Positions 6,750 to 15,776 of a stretch of DNA of 64,000 nt are shown in pieces. Every line of letters begins with the position of its first letter. The stretch's first letter is position 1. Under the pieces are notes generated by a model. The model was not told the DNA's origin. It did no database searches and saw nothing but the letters and a program-made list of their open reading frames with translations. Location: assembly GCF_019352175.1 (NCBI RefSeq), contig NZ_JACBYI010000020.1, positions 1-64,000 of the forward strand. The letters run 5' to 3'. Origin of the DNA: Paenibacillus sp. S150 (GTDB taxonomy: Bacteria > Bacillota > Bacilli > Paenibacillales > Paenibacillaceae). The translations under genes and the position numbers were made by a program.

Positions 6750-7175
6750 TTACAGCACATTCAGCTCGACTGCAATGTTGCCGCGGGTTGCGCGGGAGTA
6801 AGGACATGCGCCGTGGGCCGCTTCCACCAGCTGTGCTGCGGTTTCTTTGTCGACACCCTTGACCAGGACATCGAGCTTCACGGCGATGCCGAACCCGCCG
6901 TCCTCAACCTTGCCGAAGCTTACGGTAGCCGTAACCTCACTGCCTTCAAGCTTTACTTTACCCATACGGGCAACCATATTAAGTGCGCTGTCGAAGCAAG
7001 CGGAATAACCGGCTGCTAACAGCTGTTCAGGGTTGGTGCCTTCACCGCCTGCGCCGCCCATTTCCCGTGGAGTGCTGATGGTCAGATTCAGCTTGGGACT
7101 CTCCGATTCAATATAACCGTTTCTTCCGCCCACCGCTTTAACTGTGGTTTCGTACATTTTCTGTTGGATAGTCAT
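6750..7175 (-). CDS. ohr: Organic hydroperoxide resistance protein (Ohr/OsmC family)
   Basis: A 141-residue thiol peroxidase that reduces organic hydroperoxides in the cytoplasm. The two catalytic cysteines are present: Cys60 in GYSACFDSAL and Cys124 in HGACPYSR. The conserved active-site Arg (TPREMGG) is near residue 37. The N-terminus (YETTVKAVGGRNGYIES) is typical of Ohr. The minus-strand GAGGAG lies 13 nt before this ATG and 10 nt before an adjacent GTG at 7178, so the start may be one codon earlier. It is divergent from ohrR with a shared control region. Confidence 0.95.
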   Translation of the reverse strand: MTIQQKMYETTVKAVGGRNGYIESESPKLNLTISTPREMGGAGGEGTNPEQLLAAGYSACFDSALNMVARMGKVKLEGSEVTATVSFGKVEDGGFGIAVKLDVLVKGVDKETAAQLVEAAHGACPYSRATRGNIAVELNVL

Positions 7176-7202
7176 CACTTGGAACCCGCTCCTCTTCGTT
7201 CA

Positions 7203-7299
7203 ATAATATATTGTACACAATTTAATTTAACACAAATAATATAATAGTCAATATATTTTTTGCTATTAACATGATATTGATTAGGAATTGTGATAAAAT
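7203..7299. promoter_or_regulatory. Divergent ohr/ohrR control region with OhrR operator-like sequence
   Basis: AT-rich intergenic DNA. The minus strand carries TAAATTAAATTGTGTACAAT (about 7227-7208), which resembles the known OhrR box built on TACAATT-AATTGTA halves. It overlaps the likely ohr promoter. For ohrR on the plus strand: ATGATA (7271-7276), a 17-bp spacer and TAAAAT (7294-7299) preceded by TG at the extended -10 position. Operator identity is inferred from similarity and gene context. Confidence 0.55.
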
Positions 7300-7325
7300 A
7301 ACGTCATAAAGGCAGGTGAAAAGAT

Positions 7326-7790
7326 ATGCAAGAGACAACTACAACCCCCGAGCTGCTGCTTGAGAATCAACTGTGTTTCACCATTTATGCCTGTTCACGT
7401 GAGTTTACCAAGCTGTATCAGCCTCATCTGGACAAGATCGGTTTAACCTATTCCCAGTATCTCGTAATGCTTGTATTGTGGGAAAGACGTGAGTGTACCG
7501 TTAAGGAGCTGGGAGAAGCGCTTTTTCTGGATTCGGGTACATTGACACCGCTGCTGAAGCGGCTGCAGGCTGCCGGACTCATTCTGCGGGAACGGTCGCT
7601 TCAGGATGAACGGAAGGTGCTGATCTCGCTGACTGAGCAGGGCTGGGCTCTCCGGAGTGAAGCGGCATGCATTCCCGGTAAAATGGCGGAAGGAACGATG
7701 CTGTCAGCCGATGAATTTGCCGGTCTGCTTGGTCAATTCAAGGATCTGCTGGCCCGTGTCCACCAAGCCAATACCAGCACTTCAAAATAG
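7326..7790 (+). CDS. ohrR: OhrR, MarR-family peroxide-sensing repressor
   Basis: A 154-residue winged-helix regulator. ENQLCF places the redox-sensing cysteine at residue 17, as in B. subtilis OhrR (Cys15). The DNA-binding region reads YSQYLVMLVLWE, TVKELGEALFLDSGTLTPLLKRL and a wing with QDERKVLISLTE. Oxidation of the cysteine by organic peroxides releases the repressor from the ohr promoter. Three further cysteines (about 22, 56 and 117) are present, so a two-cysteine mechanism cannot be excluded. It is divergent from ohr, the classical arrangement. Confidence 0.93.
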   Translation: MQETTTTPELLLENQLCFTIYACSREFTKLYQPHLDKIGLTYSQYLVMLVLWERRECTVKELGEALFLDSGTLTPLLKRLQAAGLILRERSLQDERKVLISLTEQGWALRSEAACIPGKMAEGTMLSADEFAGLLGQFKDLLARVHQANTSTSK

Positions 7791-8140
7791 CTTGTTTCTA
7801 CGGTGTCAATGCAATCGTTCGCATTTCGGCATGAAATTAAGCGAAAATGTATGTATAAATGGTGAAAGTTTTTAAGGAAAGCGTTTTTAAAACATGTTAC
7901 AATATTCTGGGTTTCATATTATGGCCTCTGGGCAGAAATCGATGCAAAGCTGAATTTTGCCCCGTATGCCATGGACAGAAACCTGTGCCGTTTTCATATT
8001 ACTGCGGCATGGGTATTCTGTATGTACCGGGATATTGCTGTATTGCACCGGTCTGGACCCGGCTTTGGACAATCAAAACGGAAAGCGGAATGGCAGCAGG
8101 CTGCCTGCTTGGCCACCGCAAACTTTAGGAGGCTTCCGGT
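7791..8140 (+). other. 350-bp gap before sucC holding its control region
   Basis: No supported gene. A frame of 89 codons at 7859-8128 has no ribosome site and no recognisable motif. A catabolite-response-like site and an extended -10 near 7876-7903 would give a long untranslated leader of about 230 nt for sucC. No riboswitch class was recognised in it. Confidence 0.5.
7876..7903 (+). promoter_or_regulatory. Possible cre (CcpA) site and extended -10 promoter for sucCD
   Basis: GGAAAGCGTTTTTA (7876-7889) matches the cre consensus TGWAANCGNTNWCA at 12 of 14 positions. It is followed by TGTTACAAT (7895-7903), an extended -10. The cre-like site covers the -35 position, where a bound repressor would block transcription. 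Carbon-catabolite control of a TCA-cycle operon is plausible but inferred. Confidence 0.4.
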
Positions 8141-9298
8141 ATGAATATCCACGAGTATCAGGGAAAAGAAGTGCTTAAGAAGTACGGCGTTGCCGTACCG
8201 AACGGAAAAGTAGCTTATACAGTGGAGGAAGCGGTGGAAGCCGCAGCGTCACTGGGTACCCCGGTGGTAGTGGTTAAGGCGCAGATTCATGCAGGCGGGC
8301 GCGGCAAAGCCGGAGGCGTAAAGGTAGCCAAAACAAGCGAAGAGGTTCGCGCATATGCAGAAGAGATTCTCGGAAAGACGCTGATTACCCATCAGACCGG
8401 GCCGGAAGGCAAGGCAGTGAAGCGGCTGCTCATTGAAGAGGGCTGCCAGATTGTCAAAGAATACTATATTGGACTTGTGGTTGACCGTGGCTCCGGCCGT
8501 GTGGTGATGATGGCATCTGAGGAAGGCGGAACAGAAATTGAAGAGGTTGCGGCTGCGCATCCCGAGAAGATTTTCAAGGAAAGCATCGATCCTGCGGTAG
8601 GGCTTCAAACCTTCCAGGCCCGTAAATTAGCGTACAGCATAGGCATTCCTGCTGAACTTGTCAACAAAGCGGTCAAGTTCATGCAAGCGCTGTATTTGGC
8701 TTTTGTGGATAAGGATTGCTCTATTGCAGAGATCAATCCACTGGTGGTTACAGGGGATGGAAATGTCATGGCCCTGGATGCCAAGCTGAATTTTGATTCC
8801 AATGCCTTATTCCGGCACAAGGAGATTCAGGAGCTGCGCGATCTTGACGAAGAGGATGCAAAGGAGATTGAAGCTTCCAAATTTGATCTCAGCTACATCG
8901 CACTTGACGGCAATATCGGCTGTATGGTGAACGGTGCCGGTCTGGCCATGGCTACGATGGATATTATCAAGTATTACGGCGGCGAGCCGGCCAACTTCCT
9001 GGACGTAGGGGGCGGCGCGACAACCGAAAAGGTCACCGAAGCATTCAAAATTATTTTGTCCGACGACAAAGTCAACGGGATATTCGTTAATATTTTCGGC
9101 GGGATTATGCGCTGCGATGTGATTGCCAGCGGAGTCGTGGAAGCTGCAAGGCAACTGGGTCTGACCAAACCGCTGGTTGTCCGCCTGGAAGGCACCAATG
9201 TGGCGCTGGGCAAACAGATCCTTGCCGGATCGGGACTGAATATCGTGGCTGCGGATTCGATGGCCGACGGGGCCCGTAAGATTGTATCGCTTGTGTAA
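8141..9298 (+). CDS. sucC: Succinyl-CoA synthetase (ADP-forming), beta subunit
   Basis: A 385-residue ATP-grasp protein. With SucD it interconverts succinyl-CoA and succinate with substrate-level phosphorylation in the TCA cycle. The N-terminus MNIHEYQGKEVLKKYGV is characteristic. The ATP-grasp loop HAGGRGKAGGVK is near residue 50, Mg-binding INPLVV is near 200, and the C-terminal CoA-ligase domain includes NIFGGIMRCDVIA and RLEGTN. Length is normal. A TAGGAGG ribosome site precedes the ATG. It forms an operon with sucD 31 bp later. Confidence 0.97.
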   Translation: MNIHEYQGKEVLKKYGVAVPNGKVAYTVEEAVEAAASLGTPVVVVKAQIHAGGRGKAGGVKVAKTSEEVRAYAEEILGKTLITHQTGPEGKAVKRLLIEEGCQIVKEYYIGLVVDRGSGRVVMMASEEGGTEIEEVAAAHPEKIFKESIDPAVGLQTFQARKLAYSIGIPAELVNKAVKFMQALYLAFVDKDCSIAEINPLVVTGDGNVMALDAKLNFDSNALFRHKEIQELRDLDEEDAKEIEASKFDLSYIALDGNIGCMVNGAGLAMATMDIIKYYGGEPANFLDVGGGATTEKVTEAFKIILSDDKVNGIFVNIFGGIMRCDVIASGVVEAARQLGLTKPLVVRLEGTNVALGKQILAGSGLNIVAADSMADGARKIVSLV

Positions 9299-9329
9299 CG
9301 ACAATTTGAGCAGGGGATGTGACTGAAGC

Positions 9330-10259
9330 ATGAGCATTCTTGTTGATAAAAATACGAAGGTCATCACGCAAGGGATTACGGGCTCAACCGGATTGTTCCA
9401 CACCAAAGGAGCTCTGGATTACGGTACGCAGATGGTCGGCGGGGTTACCCCGGGCAAGGGCGGTACCTCTGTAAATATTATTTTGGAGAATGGCAGTGAG
9501 GTCAGTCTGCCGGTATTTGATACAGTGGTTGCCGCCAAGGCTGCAACGGGTGCGACGGCAAGTGTGATCTATGTGCCGCCGGCTTTTGCCGCCGACTCCA
9601 TTATGGAAGCGGTGGATGCCGGCCTGGAGCTGGTCATCTGCATTACCGAAGGGATTCCTGTGCTGGATATGGTAAAGGTCTCGCGTTATATGGAAGGGCG
9701 CTCCACCGTGCTGATTGGCCCCAACTGTCCTGGTGTCATAACCCCGGGGGAATGCAAAATCGGCATCATGCCGGGATACATTCATATGCCAGGTTATGTG
9801 GGCGTGGTCTCCCGCAGCGGAACATTGACGTATGAGGCAGTCCATCAGCTGACAGAGCGCGGAATCGGTCAATCCTCGGCGGTAGGGATCGGCGGTGACC
9901 CGGTCAAAGGCTCGGAGTTTATCGATATTCTGAAGCTGTTCAATGAAGATCCGGGAACCAAGGCCGTCATTATGATCGGAGAGATCGGCGGTACGGCCGA
10001 GGAAGAAGCGGCTGAATGGATCAAAGAGCATATGACGAAGCCGGTGGTCGGCTTCATTGGCGGGGTAACTGCGCCTCCGGGCAAACGCATGGGTCATGCC
10101 GGAGCCATTATTTCCGGAGGCAAAGGTACGGCGAGCGAGAAGATCGCTGTGCTGGAAGCCTGCGGAATCAAAGTAGCGCCTACTCCTGCCGAAATGGGCT
10201 CTACCCTGGTAAGCGTCCTGGAAGAGCGCGGCATTCTGAATGCCTTTACGGCCCATTGA
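9330..10259 (+). CDS. sucD: Succinyl-CoA synthetase (ADP-forming), alpha subunit
   Basis: A 309-residue subunit carrying the CoA-binding Rossmann domain (QGITGSTGLFHT near residue 14) and the phosphorylated active-site histidine in GKRMGHAGAII near residue 255. GPNCPGVITPGECKIGIMPG is the family signature near 130. A strong terminator follows, so sucCD is a two-gene unit. AGGGGATG upstream serves as the ribosome site. Confidence 0.97.
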   Translation: MSILVDKNTKVITQGITGSTGLFHTKGALDYGTQMVGGVTPGKGGTSVNIILENGSEVSLPVFDTVVAAKAATGATASVIYVPPAFAADSIMEAVDAGLELVICITEGIPVLDMVKVSRYMEGRSTVLIGPNCPGVITPGECKIGIMPGYIHMPGYVGVVSRSGTLTYEAVHQLTERGIGQSSAVGIGGDPVKGSEFIDILKLFNEDPGTKAVIMIGEIGGTAEEEAAEWIKEHMTKPVVGFIGGVTAPPGKRMGHAGAIISGGKGTASEKIAVLEACGIKVAPTPAEMGSTLVSVLEERGILNAFTAH

Positions 10260-10314
10260 TATTATTAGGATACTTTTCCGGTAATTTTAGGTATAATCGG
10301 ATTAAAGGTAAGCA

Positions 10315-10357
10315 ACCTTTTGTTCTCTTTCATGGGGATAAAAGGTTGTTTTTTTGG
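10315..10357 (+). terminator. Strong rho-independent terminator after sucD
   Basis: CAACCTTTT (10315-10323) pairs perfectly with AAAAGGTTG (10342-10350) and is followed by seven T residues. A lone TATAAT (10294-10299) lies just upstream without a good -35. Confidence 0.9.
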
Positions 10358-10464
10358 CGTTCACCTGATTCGCACTGGAGAAGCTGCTTGTCCGGTCCGC
10401 TGCGGGCGGACGGCTATCTTAACTTGGGAAGCAACGCCTTCCCCATAAGGGAGAGAGAGTACAT

Positions 10465-11583
10465 ATGGAAGCACGTGAGCTGCTGATCGGATTCAATGAA
10501 ATAGAGGGGATCGGCTGGAAAACAATCGACAAAATACGCCGGGCCGGACTTTTGACGGAAAAAGCATTTTCCTGTAGTTTTGAGGATTGGGGGAAGGCAG
10601 GATTAAATGCGAAAACCGCAGAGCAGTTGGCTGCTGATTTTAATGCGGATTGGATTTACAAGCGCCGCATTTTAATGAAGGAACGCGGTATAGCGGCGGT
10701 AACCTGGCTTGACGAGGAGTACCCTGAGCTGTTAAAAGAAACACCGGAGCCTCCCTGGGTGCTGTATTACCGGGGCCGTCTGGAGCTGGCTTCCCGTCCT
10801 GCCGTCGCCATGGTTGGCACCAGGGTTCCGACTGCCTATGGGCGTAAGGTGGGTGAGATGCTGGCCAGGGAGCTGGGAGCGGCAGGCTTTACAGTGGTGA
10901 GCGGCCTTGCCAGGGGGATAGACAGTGTCTGCCATGAAGCTGCACTCGGAAGCGCAGGCGGCACAATAGCGATAGTTGCTACAGGACTCGACAAAGTATA
11001 CCCTCCTGAGAACAGTGGGCTGGAGCGGCAAATTTCGAGCGAGGGGCTAGTTATCAGCGAATACCCGCTCGGGACCAAAAGCCATCCGGGGCTGTTCCCT
11101 CAGCGCAACCGGATTATTGCCGGGCTCACTCTGGGCACGCTTGTCGTTGAGGCGGATATCCGCAGCGGATCGCTCATCACCGCCGATGCCGCACTTGAAG
11201 CCGGAAGGGATGTATTTGCCGTGCCGGGACCGGTCACTTCACCCAAAAGCCGGGGAACGCTTGACCTGATTAAGCAGGGGGCAAAGCTTGTAACCGGGGC
11301 TGCGGATATTATTGAAGAATACCGGTCATATCTGCCTGCAAGGGCTGCGGAGCAAGCGGAAAAAGCTTCTTTATTAACAGTGGGAGAAGACAGGCTCAGG
11401 GAAAAGAAATTGACAAGTGAGGAGTCTCACCTATACCATATACTGCATCAAGGCCCTTTTACACTGGATGAGTTGCTGCTCAGGACGGGATGGGATTTTG
11501 GACATTTGCATTCAGTTCTGTTATCTTTAATCATAAAAAAAGCGGTATCACAATTACCAGGGGCAATTTATAAGGTGATTTAA
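10465..11583 (+). CDS. dprA: DNA-processing protein DprA
   Basis: A 372-residue protein that in transformable bacteria loads RecA onto incoming single-stranded DNA. An N-terminal SAM/HhH-like segment (EARELLIGFNEIEGIGWKTI) precedes the Rossmann-like core: VAMVGTRVPTAYG near 113, VSGLARGIDSVCHEAAL near 145, FPQRNRIIAGL near 210 and EADIRSGSLITA near 228. The C-terminal winged-helix domain (about 305-370) is present. It lies in the conserved sucD-dprA-topA order. An AGGGAGAGAG ribosome site precedes the ATG. A GC-rich hairpin (10395-10411) lies in the leader. Confidence 0.95.
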   Translation: MEARELLIGFNEIEGIGWKTIDKIRRAGLLTEKAFSCSFEDWGKAGLNAKTAEQLAADFNADWIYKRRILMKERGIAAVTWLDEEYPELLKETPEPPWVLYYRGRLELASRPAVAMVGTRVPTAYGRKVGEMLARELGAAGFTVVSGLARGIDSVCHEAALGSAGGTIAIVATGLDKVYPPENSGLERQISSEGLVISEYPLGTKSHPGLFPQRNRIIAGLTLGTLVVEADIRSGSLITADAALEAGRDVFAVPGPVTSPKSRGTLDLIKQGAKLVTGAADIIEEYRSYLPARAAEQAEKASLLTVGEDRLREKKLTSEESHLYHILHQGPFTLDELLLRTGWDFGHLHSVLLSLIIKKAVSQLPGAIYKVI

Positions 11584-11617
11584 TAATATAGAAGGAAAAC
11601 TTTGGGAGGAACAACCT

Positions 11618-13714
11618 ATGGCGGATGCGTTAGTCATTGTCGAATCGCCGGCAAAAGCGAAGACAATTGGTAAATATTTAGGCAGTAAATATATTGTGAA
11701 GGCTTCAATGGGGCATATCAGGGATTTGCCGAAGAGTCAGATCGGTGTGGAAGTGGAGAATGATTTCAATCCCAAATACATCACGATCCGCGGCAAGGGC
11801 TCCATTCTGAAGGAACTCAAGGATGCCAGCAAAAAAGTGAAAAAAGTCTATCTGGCGGCTGACCCGGACCGCGAAGGTGAAGCGATTGCCTGGCATCTGG
11901 CGCATGCGCTGGATCTGGACAACACACAGGAATGCCGGGTCGTTTTTAATGAAATTACCAAACAGGCCGTAAAGGATGCCTTCAAGACACCGCGCAAGAT
12001 TAATATGGATCTTGTGAATGCGCAGCAGGCCCGGCGGATTCTGGATCGCCTGGTCGGTTACAAAATCAGCCCCCTATTATGGAAGAAAGTCAAAAAAGGC
12101 TTGTCCGCCGGCCGGGTGCAGTCTGTTGCTGTGAAGATTATTATGGACCGCGAGAACGAAATCTCTGCCTTTGTTCCTACGGAATATTGGAGTATTACCG
12201 CGAAGCTGGGCATCCGTGATTCCCTCTTCGAAGCCAAGTTCCATAAGCTGAACGGCGAAAAGAAAGAGCTCGGCCAGGAAAGCGATGTTCAGGAAGTGCT
12301 GGAAGCGATCAAGGATGCTGCGTTCAAGGTGAGTGAGGTCAAAGAGAAGGAAAGACAGCGGCATCCGTCGGCGCCGTTTACGACAAGCTCCCTGCAGCAG
12401 GAGGCTGCACGCAAGCTGGGCTTCCGGGCAGCCAAAACCATGTCCGTTGCGCAGCAGCTGTACGAAGGTGTGGAGCTGGGCAAAGAGGGAACTGTGGGTC
12501 TGATCACTTATATGCGTACCGACTCCACCCGTCTATCCGCAACTGCACAGGAAGAAGCCAAAGAACTGATATTGGCCAAGTATGGTGAGAAATTTGCCCC
12601 CGAGACGCCGCGCCAGTATTCCAAAAAAGCTGCAGGGGCGCAGGATGCGCATGAGGCAATCCGCCCCACCTCCGCGCTTCGGGAGCCTGAAACGGTCAAG
12701 GAATTTATGAGCCGTGACCAGTTCCGGCTGTATAAGCTGATCTGGGAGCGTTTTGTATCCAGCCAGATGTCCTCTGCGGTTCTGGATACACTCTCGGTGG
12801 ATATCACTGCGGGTGCTGCCGTGTTCAGAGCCGTAGGCTCCAAGGTGTCTTTTCCCGGCTTCATGAAGGTATATGTGGAAGGCAATGATGACGGCACCAC
12901 GGATGAGGAGAAGTATTTGCCGCCGCTCCAGGCGGGAGATGATCTCGCCAAACAGGAAATAGAGCCCAAGCAGCATTTCACACAGCCGCCTCCACGCTAT
13001 ACAGAAGCGCGTCTGGTGAAGACATTGGAGGAGCTGGGTATAGGGCGTCCAAGCACGTATGCGCCGACGCTGGAAACCATTCAGAAACGCGGCTACGTGG
13101 CGATTGAAGAAAAGAAATTTATGCCGACAGAGCTTGGTGAACTGATCATCGAGCAGATGGAGCAGTTTTTTCCGGAAATTCTGGATGTTGAGTTTACGGC
13201 GCATATGGAAGGCGACCTTGACCATGTTGAGGAAGGCGCCGAGGATTGGGTAAAGGTATTGGCCGAATTCTATACATCCTTTGAGAAGCGTCTGGTGTTC
13301 GCGGAGGAAGAAATGAAAGAGATCGAAATTGAAGATGAAGTCTCGGATGAGCTGTGTGAGAAATGCGGGAAGCCGATGGTGTATAAGCTTGGGCGGTTCG
13401 GTAAATTCCTGGCCTGCTCCGGGTTTCCGGAATGCCGGAATACCAAGCCGATCATCAAGGACATCGGGGTAAGCTGTCCTAAGTGCCGCGAAGGCAAGGT
13501 GGTGGAACGGCGAAGCAAGAAGGGCCGTGTCTTCTACGGCTGCGACCAGTACCCTGGCTGCGATTTCGTATCGTGGGACAGACCCTCCGCCAAACCATGC
13601 CCTGTCTGCGGCTCCTGGATGGTTGAGAAGCGCAACAAGCAGGGCACGAAGCTGCAGTGCACCTCTTGCGATCATACAGAGGCTGTGCTTGAAGGCGAAG
13701 AACTGGCAGAATAA
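11618..13714 (+). CDS. topA: DNA topoisomerase I (type IA)
   Basis: A 698-residue enzyme that relaxes negative supercoils by transient cleavage of one strand. The TOPRIM start VESPAKAKTIGKYLG is near residue 8, with acidic DPDREGEA near 86. The active-site tyrosine lies in LITYMRTDSTRLS near 298. Three C-terminal zinc ribbons from about 578 carry cysteine pairs (CEKCGKP...CSGFPEC, CPKC...CDQYPGC, CPVC...CTSC). Length matches B. subtilis TopA. GGGAGG lies 8 nt before the ATG. Confidence 0.98.
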   Translation: MADALVIVESPAKAKTIGKYLGSKYIVKASMGHIRDLPKSQIGVEVENDFNPKYITIRGKGSILKELKDASKKVKKVYLAADPDREGEAIAWHLAHALDLDNTQECRVVFNEITKQAVKDAFKTPRKINMDLVNAQQARRILDRLVGYKISPLLWKKVKKGLSAGRVQSVAVKIIMDRENEISAFVPTEYWSITAKLGIRDSLFEAKFHKLNGEKKELGQESDVQEVLEAIKDAAFKVSEVKEKERQRHPSAPFTTSSLQQEAARKLGFRAAKTMSVAQQLYEGVELGKEGTVGLITYMRTDSTRLSATAQEEAKELILAKYGEKFAPETPRQYSKKAAGAQDAHEAIRPTSALREPETVKEFMSRDQFRLYKLIWERFVSSQMSSAVLDTLSVDITAGAAVFRAVGSKVSFPGFMKVYVEGNDDGTTDEEKYLPPLQAGDDLAKQEIEPKQHFTQPPPRYTEARLVKTLEELGIGRPSTYAPTLETIQKRGYVAIEEKKFMPTELGELIIEQMEQFFPEILDVEFTAHMEGDLDHVEEGAEDWVKVLAEFYTSFEKRLVFAEEEMKEIEIEDEVSDELCEKCGKPMVYKLGRFGKFLACSGFPECRNTKPIIKDIGVSCPKCREGKVVERRSKKGRVFYGCDQYPGCDFVSWDRPSAKPCPVCGSWMVEKRNKQGTKLQCTSCDHTEAVLEGEELAE

Positions 13715-13740
13715 ACGTGTCTCTACAGGAGGAAATGAAA

Positions 13741-15114
13741 TTGACTGATACAGCTAGGGTTACCGTAATAGGAGCCGGCCTCGCAGGCAGCGAAGCCGCC
13801 TGGCAGATTGTCTCGCGCGGGGTGCCGGTCAGATTATATGAAATGAGGCCCGTCGTGAAGACGCTTGCGCATCATACCGGTCAATTTGCCGAACTGGTAT
13901 GCAGCAACTCGCTGCGCGCCAACGGACTTGGCAATGCGGTAGGCGTGCTGAAGGAAGAAATGCGGCGTCTGGATTCGCTGGTGCTGGGTGCAGCCGACCG
14001 TCACGCAGTTCCTGCAGGCGGCGCGCTTGCCGTAGACCGTGACGGCTTCTCGGGAGAAATTACTTCCAAGCTGCACAATCATCCCCTGGTGGAAGTCATA
14101 AATGAAGAACTCACGCATATACCGGAGGAAGGGATTGTTGTAATAGCCACCGGCCCGCTGACTTCTCCCGCATTGTCCGCCGAGATCAGAGGGCTGCTCG
14201 GTGAAGAGTATTTTTACTTCTATGACGCTGCGGCTCCGATCGTGGAGAAAGACACCATCGACATGGGCAAGGTGTACCTGGCCTCACGTTATGACAAGGG
14301 TGAAGCCGCCTATCTGAATTGTCCGATGACGGAAGAGGAATTCAATCTTTTTTATGATGCGCTGATTTCGGCTGAAACGGCTGCACTCAAAGATTTTGAG
14401 AAAGAGATCTACTTTGAAGGCTGCATGCCGATTGAAATTATGATGAAGCGCGGCAAGCAGACCGCCTTGTTCGGGCCGATGAAACCGGTGGGACTTATGA
14501 ATCCTCATACAGGCAAGCTGCCTTACGCGGTTGTCCAACTCCGGCAGGATAACGCTGCGGGGACGCTTTATAATCTGGTTGGCTTCCAGACCCATCTGAA
14601 ATGGGGCGAACAGAAGCGTGTGTTTTCCCTGATTCCGGGACTTGAGAATGCCGAATATGTACGCTATGGCGTAATGCACCGCAATACATTTATTAATTCA
14701 CCGAAGCTTCTTCACCCTACCTATCAAATGAAAGGCCGGGAAGGACTTTTTTTTGCCGGCCAAATGACCGGGGTTGAAGGCTACGTCGAATCTGCAGCCT
14801 CGGGGCTGATCGCCGGTTTGAATGCGGCGAGAGCGGCGCTTGGGGAAGAAGGGCTGATCTTTCCGCCGGATACAGTGCTGGGCAGCATGCCGGCGTATAT
14901 CACCTCCGCCGATCCGGAACATTTCCAGCCGATGAATGCCAATTTCGGCTTGCTGCCGAAGCTGGAGCGTAGAATCCGCAGTAAAAAAGAGAAGAACGAG
15001 CTGCTTGCACACCGTGCCCTGGACAGTCTCGCTGAATATGCCGCCCGCACCGGCCTTGCTTATGCAGAGCCGGAGATTACAGAGGCCGGGGCCACGCCGG
15101 AAATGGAAGCGTGA
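13741..15114 (+). CDS. trmFO: tRNA (uracil-54-C5)-methyltransferase, folate/FAD-dependent (TrmFO)
   Basis: A 457-residue flavoprotein that makes ribothymidine at position 54 of the T-psi-C loop, using methylenetetrahydrofolate. The FAD-binding VIGAGLAGSEAAWQI is at the N-terminus, with YEMRPVVKTLAHHTGQFAEL and CSNSLRANGL next and GQMTGVEGYVESAASGL near 345. AGGAGG at 13727-13732 fits a TTG start at 13741; upstream in-frame GTG (13717) and ATG (13735) are badly placed. The gene was formerly called gid. xerC, its usual follower, is absent here. Confidence 0.95.
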   Translation: MTDTARVTVIGAGLAGSEAAWQIVSRGVPVRLYEMRPVVKTLAHHTGQFAELVCSNSLRANGLGNAVGVLKEEMRRLDSLVLGAADRHAVPAGGALAVDRDGFSGEITSKLHNHPLVEVINEELTHIPEEGIVVIATGPLTSPALSAEIRGLLGEEYFYFYDAAAPIVEKDTIDMGKVYLASRYDKGEAAYLNCPMTEEEFNLFYDALISAETAALKDFEKEIYFEGCMPIEIMMKRGKQTALFGPMKPVGLMNPHTGKLPYAVVQLRQDNAAGTLYNLVGFQTHLKWGEQKRVFSLIPGLENAEYVRYGVMHRNTFINSPKLLHPTYQMKGREGLFFAGQMTGVEGYVESAASGLIAGLNAARAALGEEGLIFPPDTVLGSMPAYITSADPEHFQPMNANFGLLPKLERRIRSKKEKNELLAHRALDSLAEYAARTGLAYAEPEITEAGATPEMEA

Positions 15115-15137
15115 GCAAGGCATATGCTTACGAAGTG

Positions 15138-15180
15138 AGTTTTGTACGTAGACAAATCAGGAAGTAACGCTCACAAAACT
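15138..15180 (+). repeat. Inverted repeat upstream of hslV
   Basis: AGTTTTGT (15138-15145) and ACAAAACT (15173-15180) are perfectly complementary with a 27-nt loop. The right arm ends a few bases before the hslV Shine-Dalgarno AGGAGG. No other promoter-like signal was seen in this 86-bp gap. Confidence 0.5.
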
Positions 15181-15200
15181 TTTAGGAGGTTGCGTAAATT

Positions 15201-15743
15201 ATGTTACCGAGCTTTCATGCGACTACAATTTGTGCAGTGAGACATAACGGGCATGCGGCAATAGCCGGCGATGGCCAGGTTACGTTTGGCGAGAGCGTCA
15301 TCATGAAGACCACAGCCAGAAAGGTCCGCCGCCTATACAGGGGACAGGTTATCGCCGGCTTTGCGGGATCAGTGGCTGATGCGATTACATTGTTCGAGAA
15401 GTTCGAGGGCAAGCTGGAGGAGCATCACGGCAACCTGCAGCGTGCGGCTGTTGAACTGGCCAAGGATTGGCGCCAAGACCGCATCCTGCGCAAGCTGGAA
15501 GCGCTGATGATTGTGATGGATAAGGAGGGCATGCTGCTGATTTCCGGCAACGGGGAAATTATCGAGCCGGATGATGATGTGCTTGCCATTGGCTCAGGCG
15601 GCAATTTTGCCCTTGCGTCAGGACGGGCGCTGAAGCGCCATGCCTCTAATTTGAGCGCGGCGGAGATTGCCAAAGAAGCGCTGCAGATTGCTTCCGAGAT
15701 ATGCGTGTATACCAATTCCAATATTATTGTTGAAGAACTATAG
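15201..15743 (+). CDS. hslV: ATP-dependent protease peptidase subunit HslV (ClpQ)
   Basis: A 180-residue proteasome-beta-like peptidase forming a two-ring dodecamer capped by HslU. ATTICAVRHNGHAAIAGDGQ places the catalytic Thr at residue 8 (TT pair), so a seven-residue propeptide would need removal. In B. subtilis the homologous nucleophile is Ser. GFAGSVADAITLFE and the conserved lysine in the KVRRLY region are present. It forms an operon with hslU 33 bp on. Confidence 0.96.
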   Translation: MLPSFHATTICAVRHNGHAAIAGDGQVTFGESVIMKTTARKVRRLYRGQVIAGFAGSVADAITLFEKFEGKLEEHHGNLQRAAVELAKDWRQDRILRKLEALMIVMDKEGMLLISGNGEIIEPDDDVLAIGSGGNFALASGRALKRHASNLSAAEIAKEALQIASEICVYTNSNIIVEEL

Positions 15744-15776
15744 GCACGGTGCCACAGAAAGAGGGAGGAAGTCACA

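Noticed and set aside
7859..8128. 89-codon + frame upstream of sucC
   Set aside because: It overlaps the predicted promoter, lacks a ribosome site and shows no motif.
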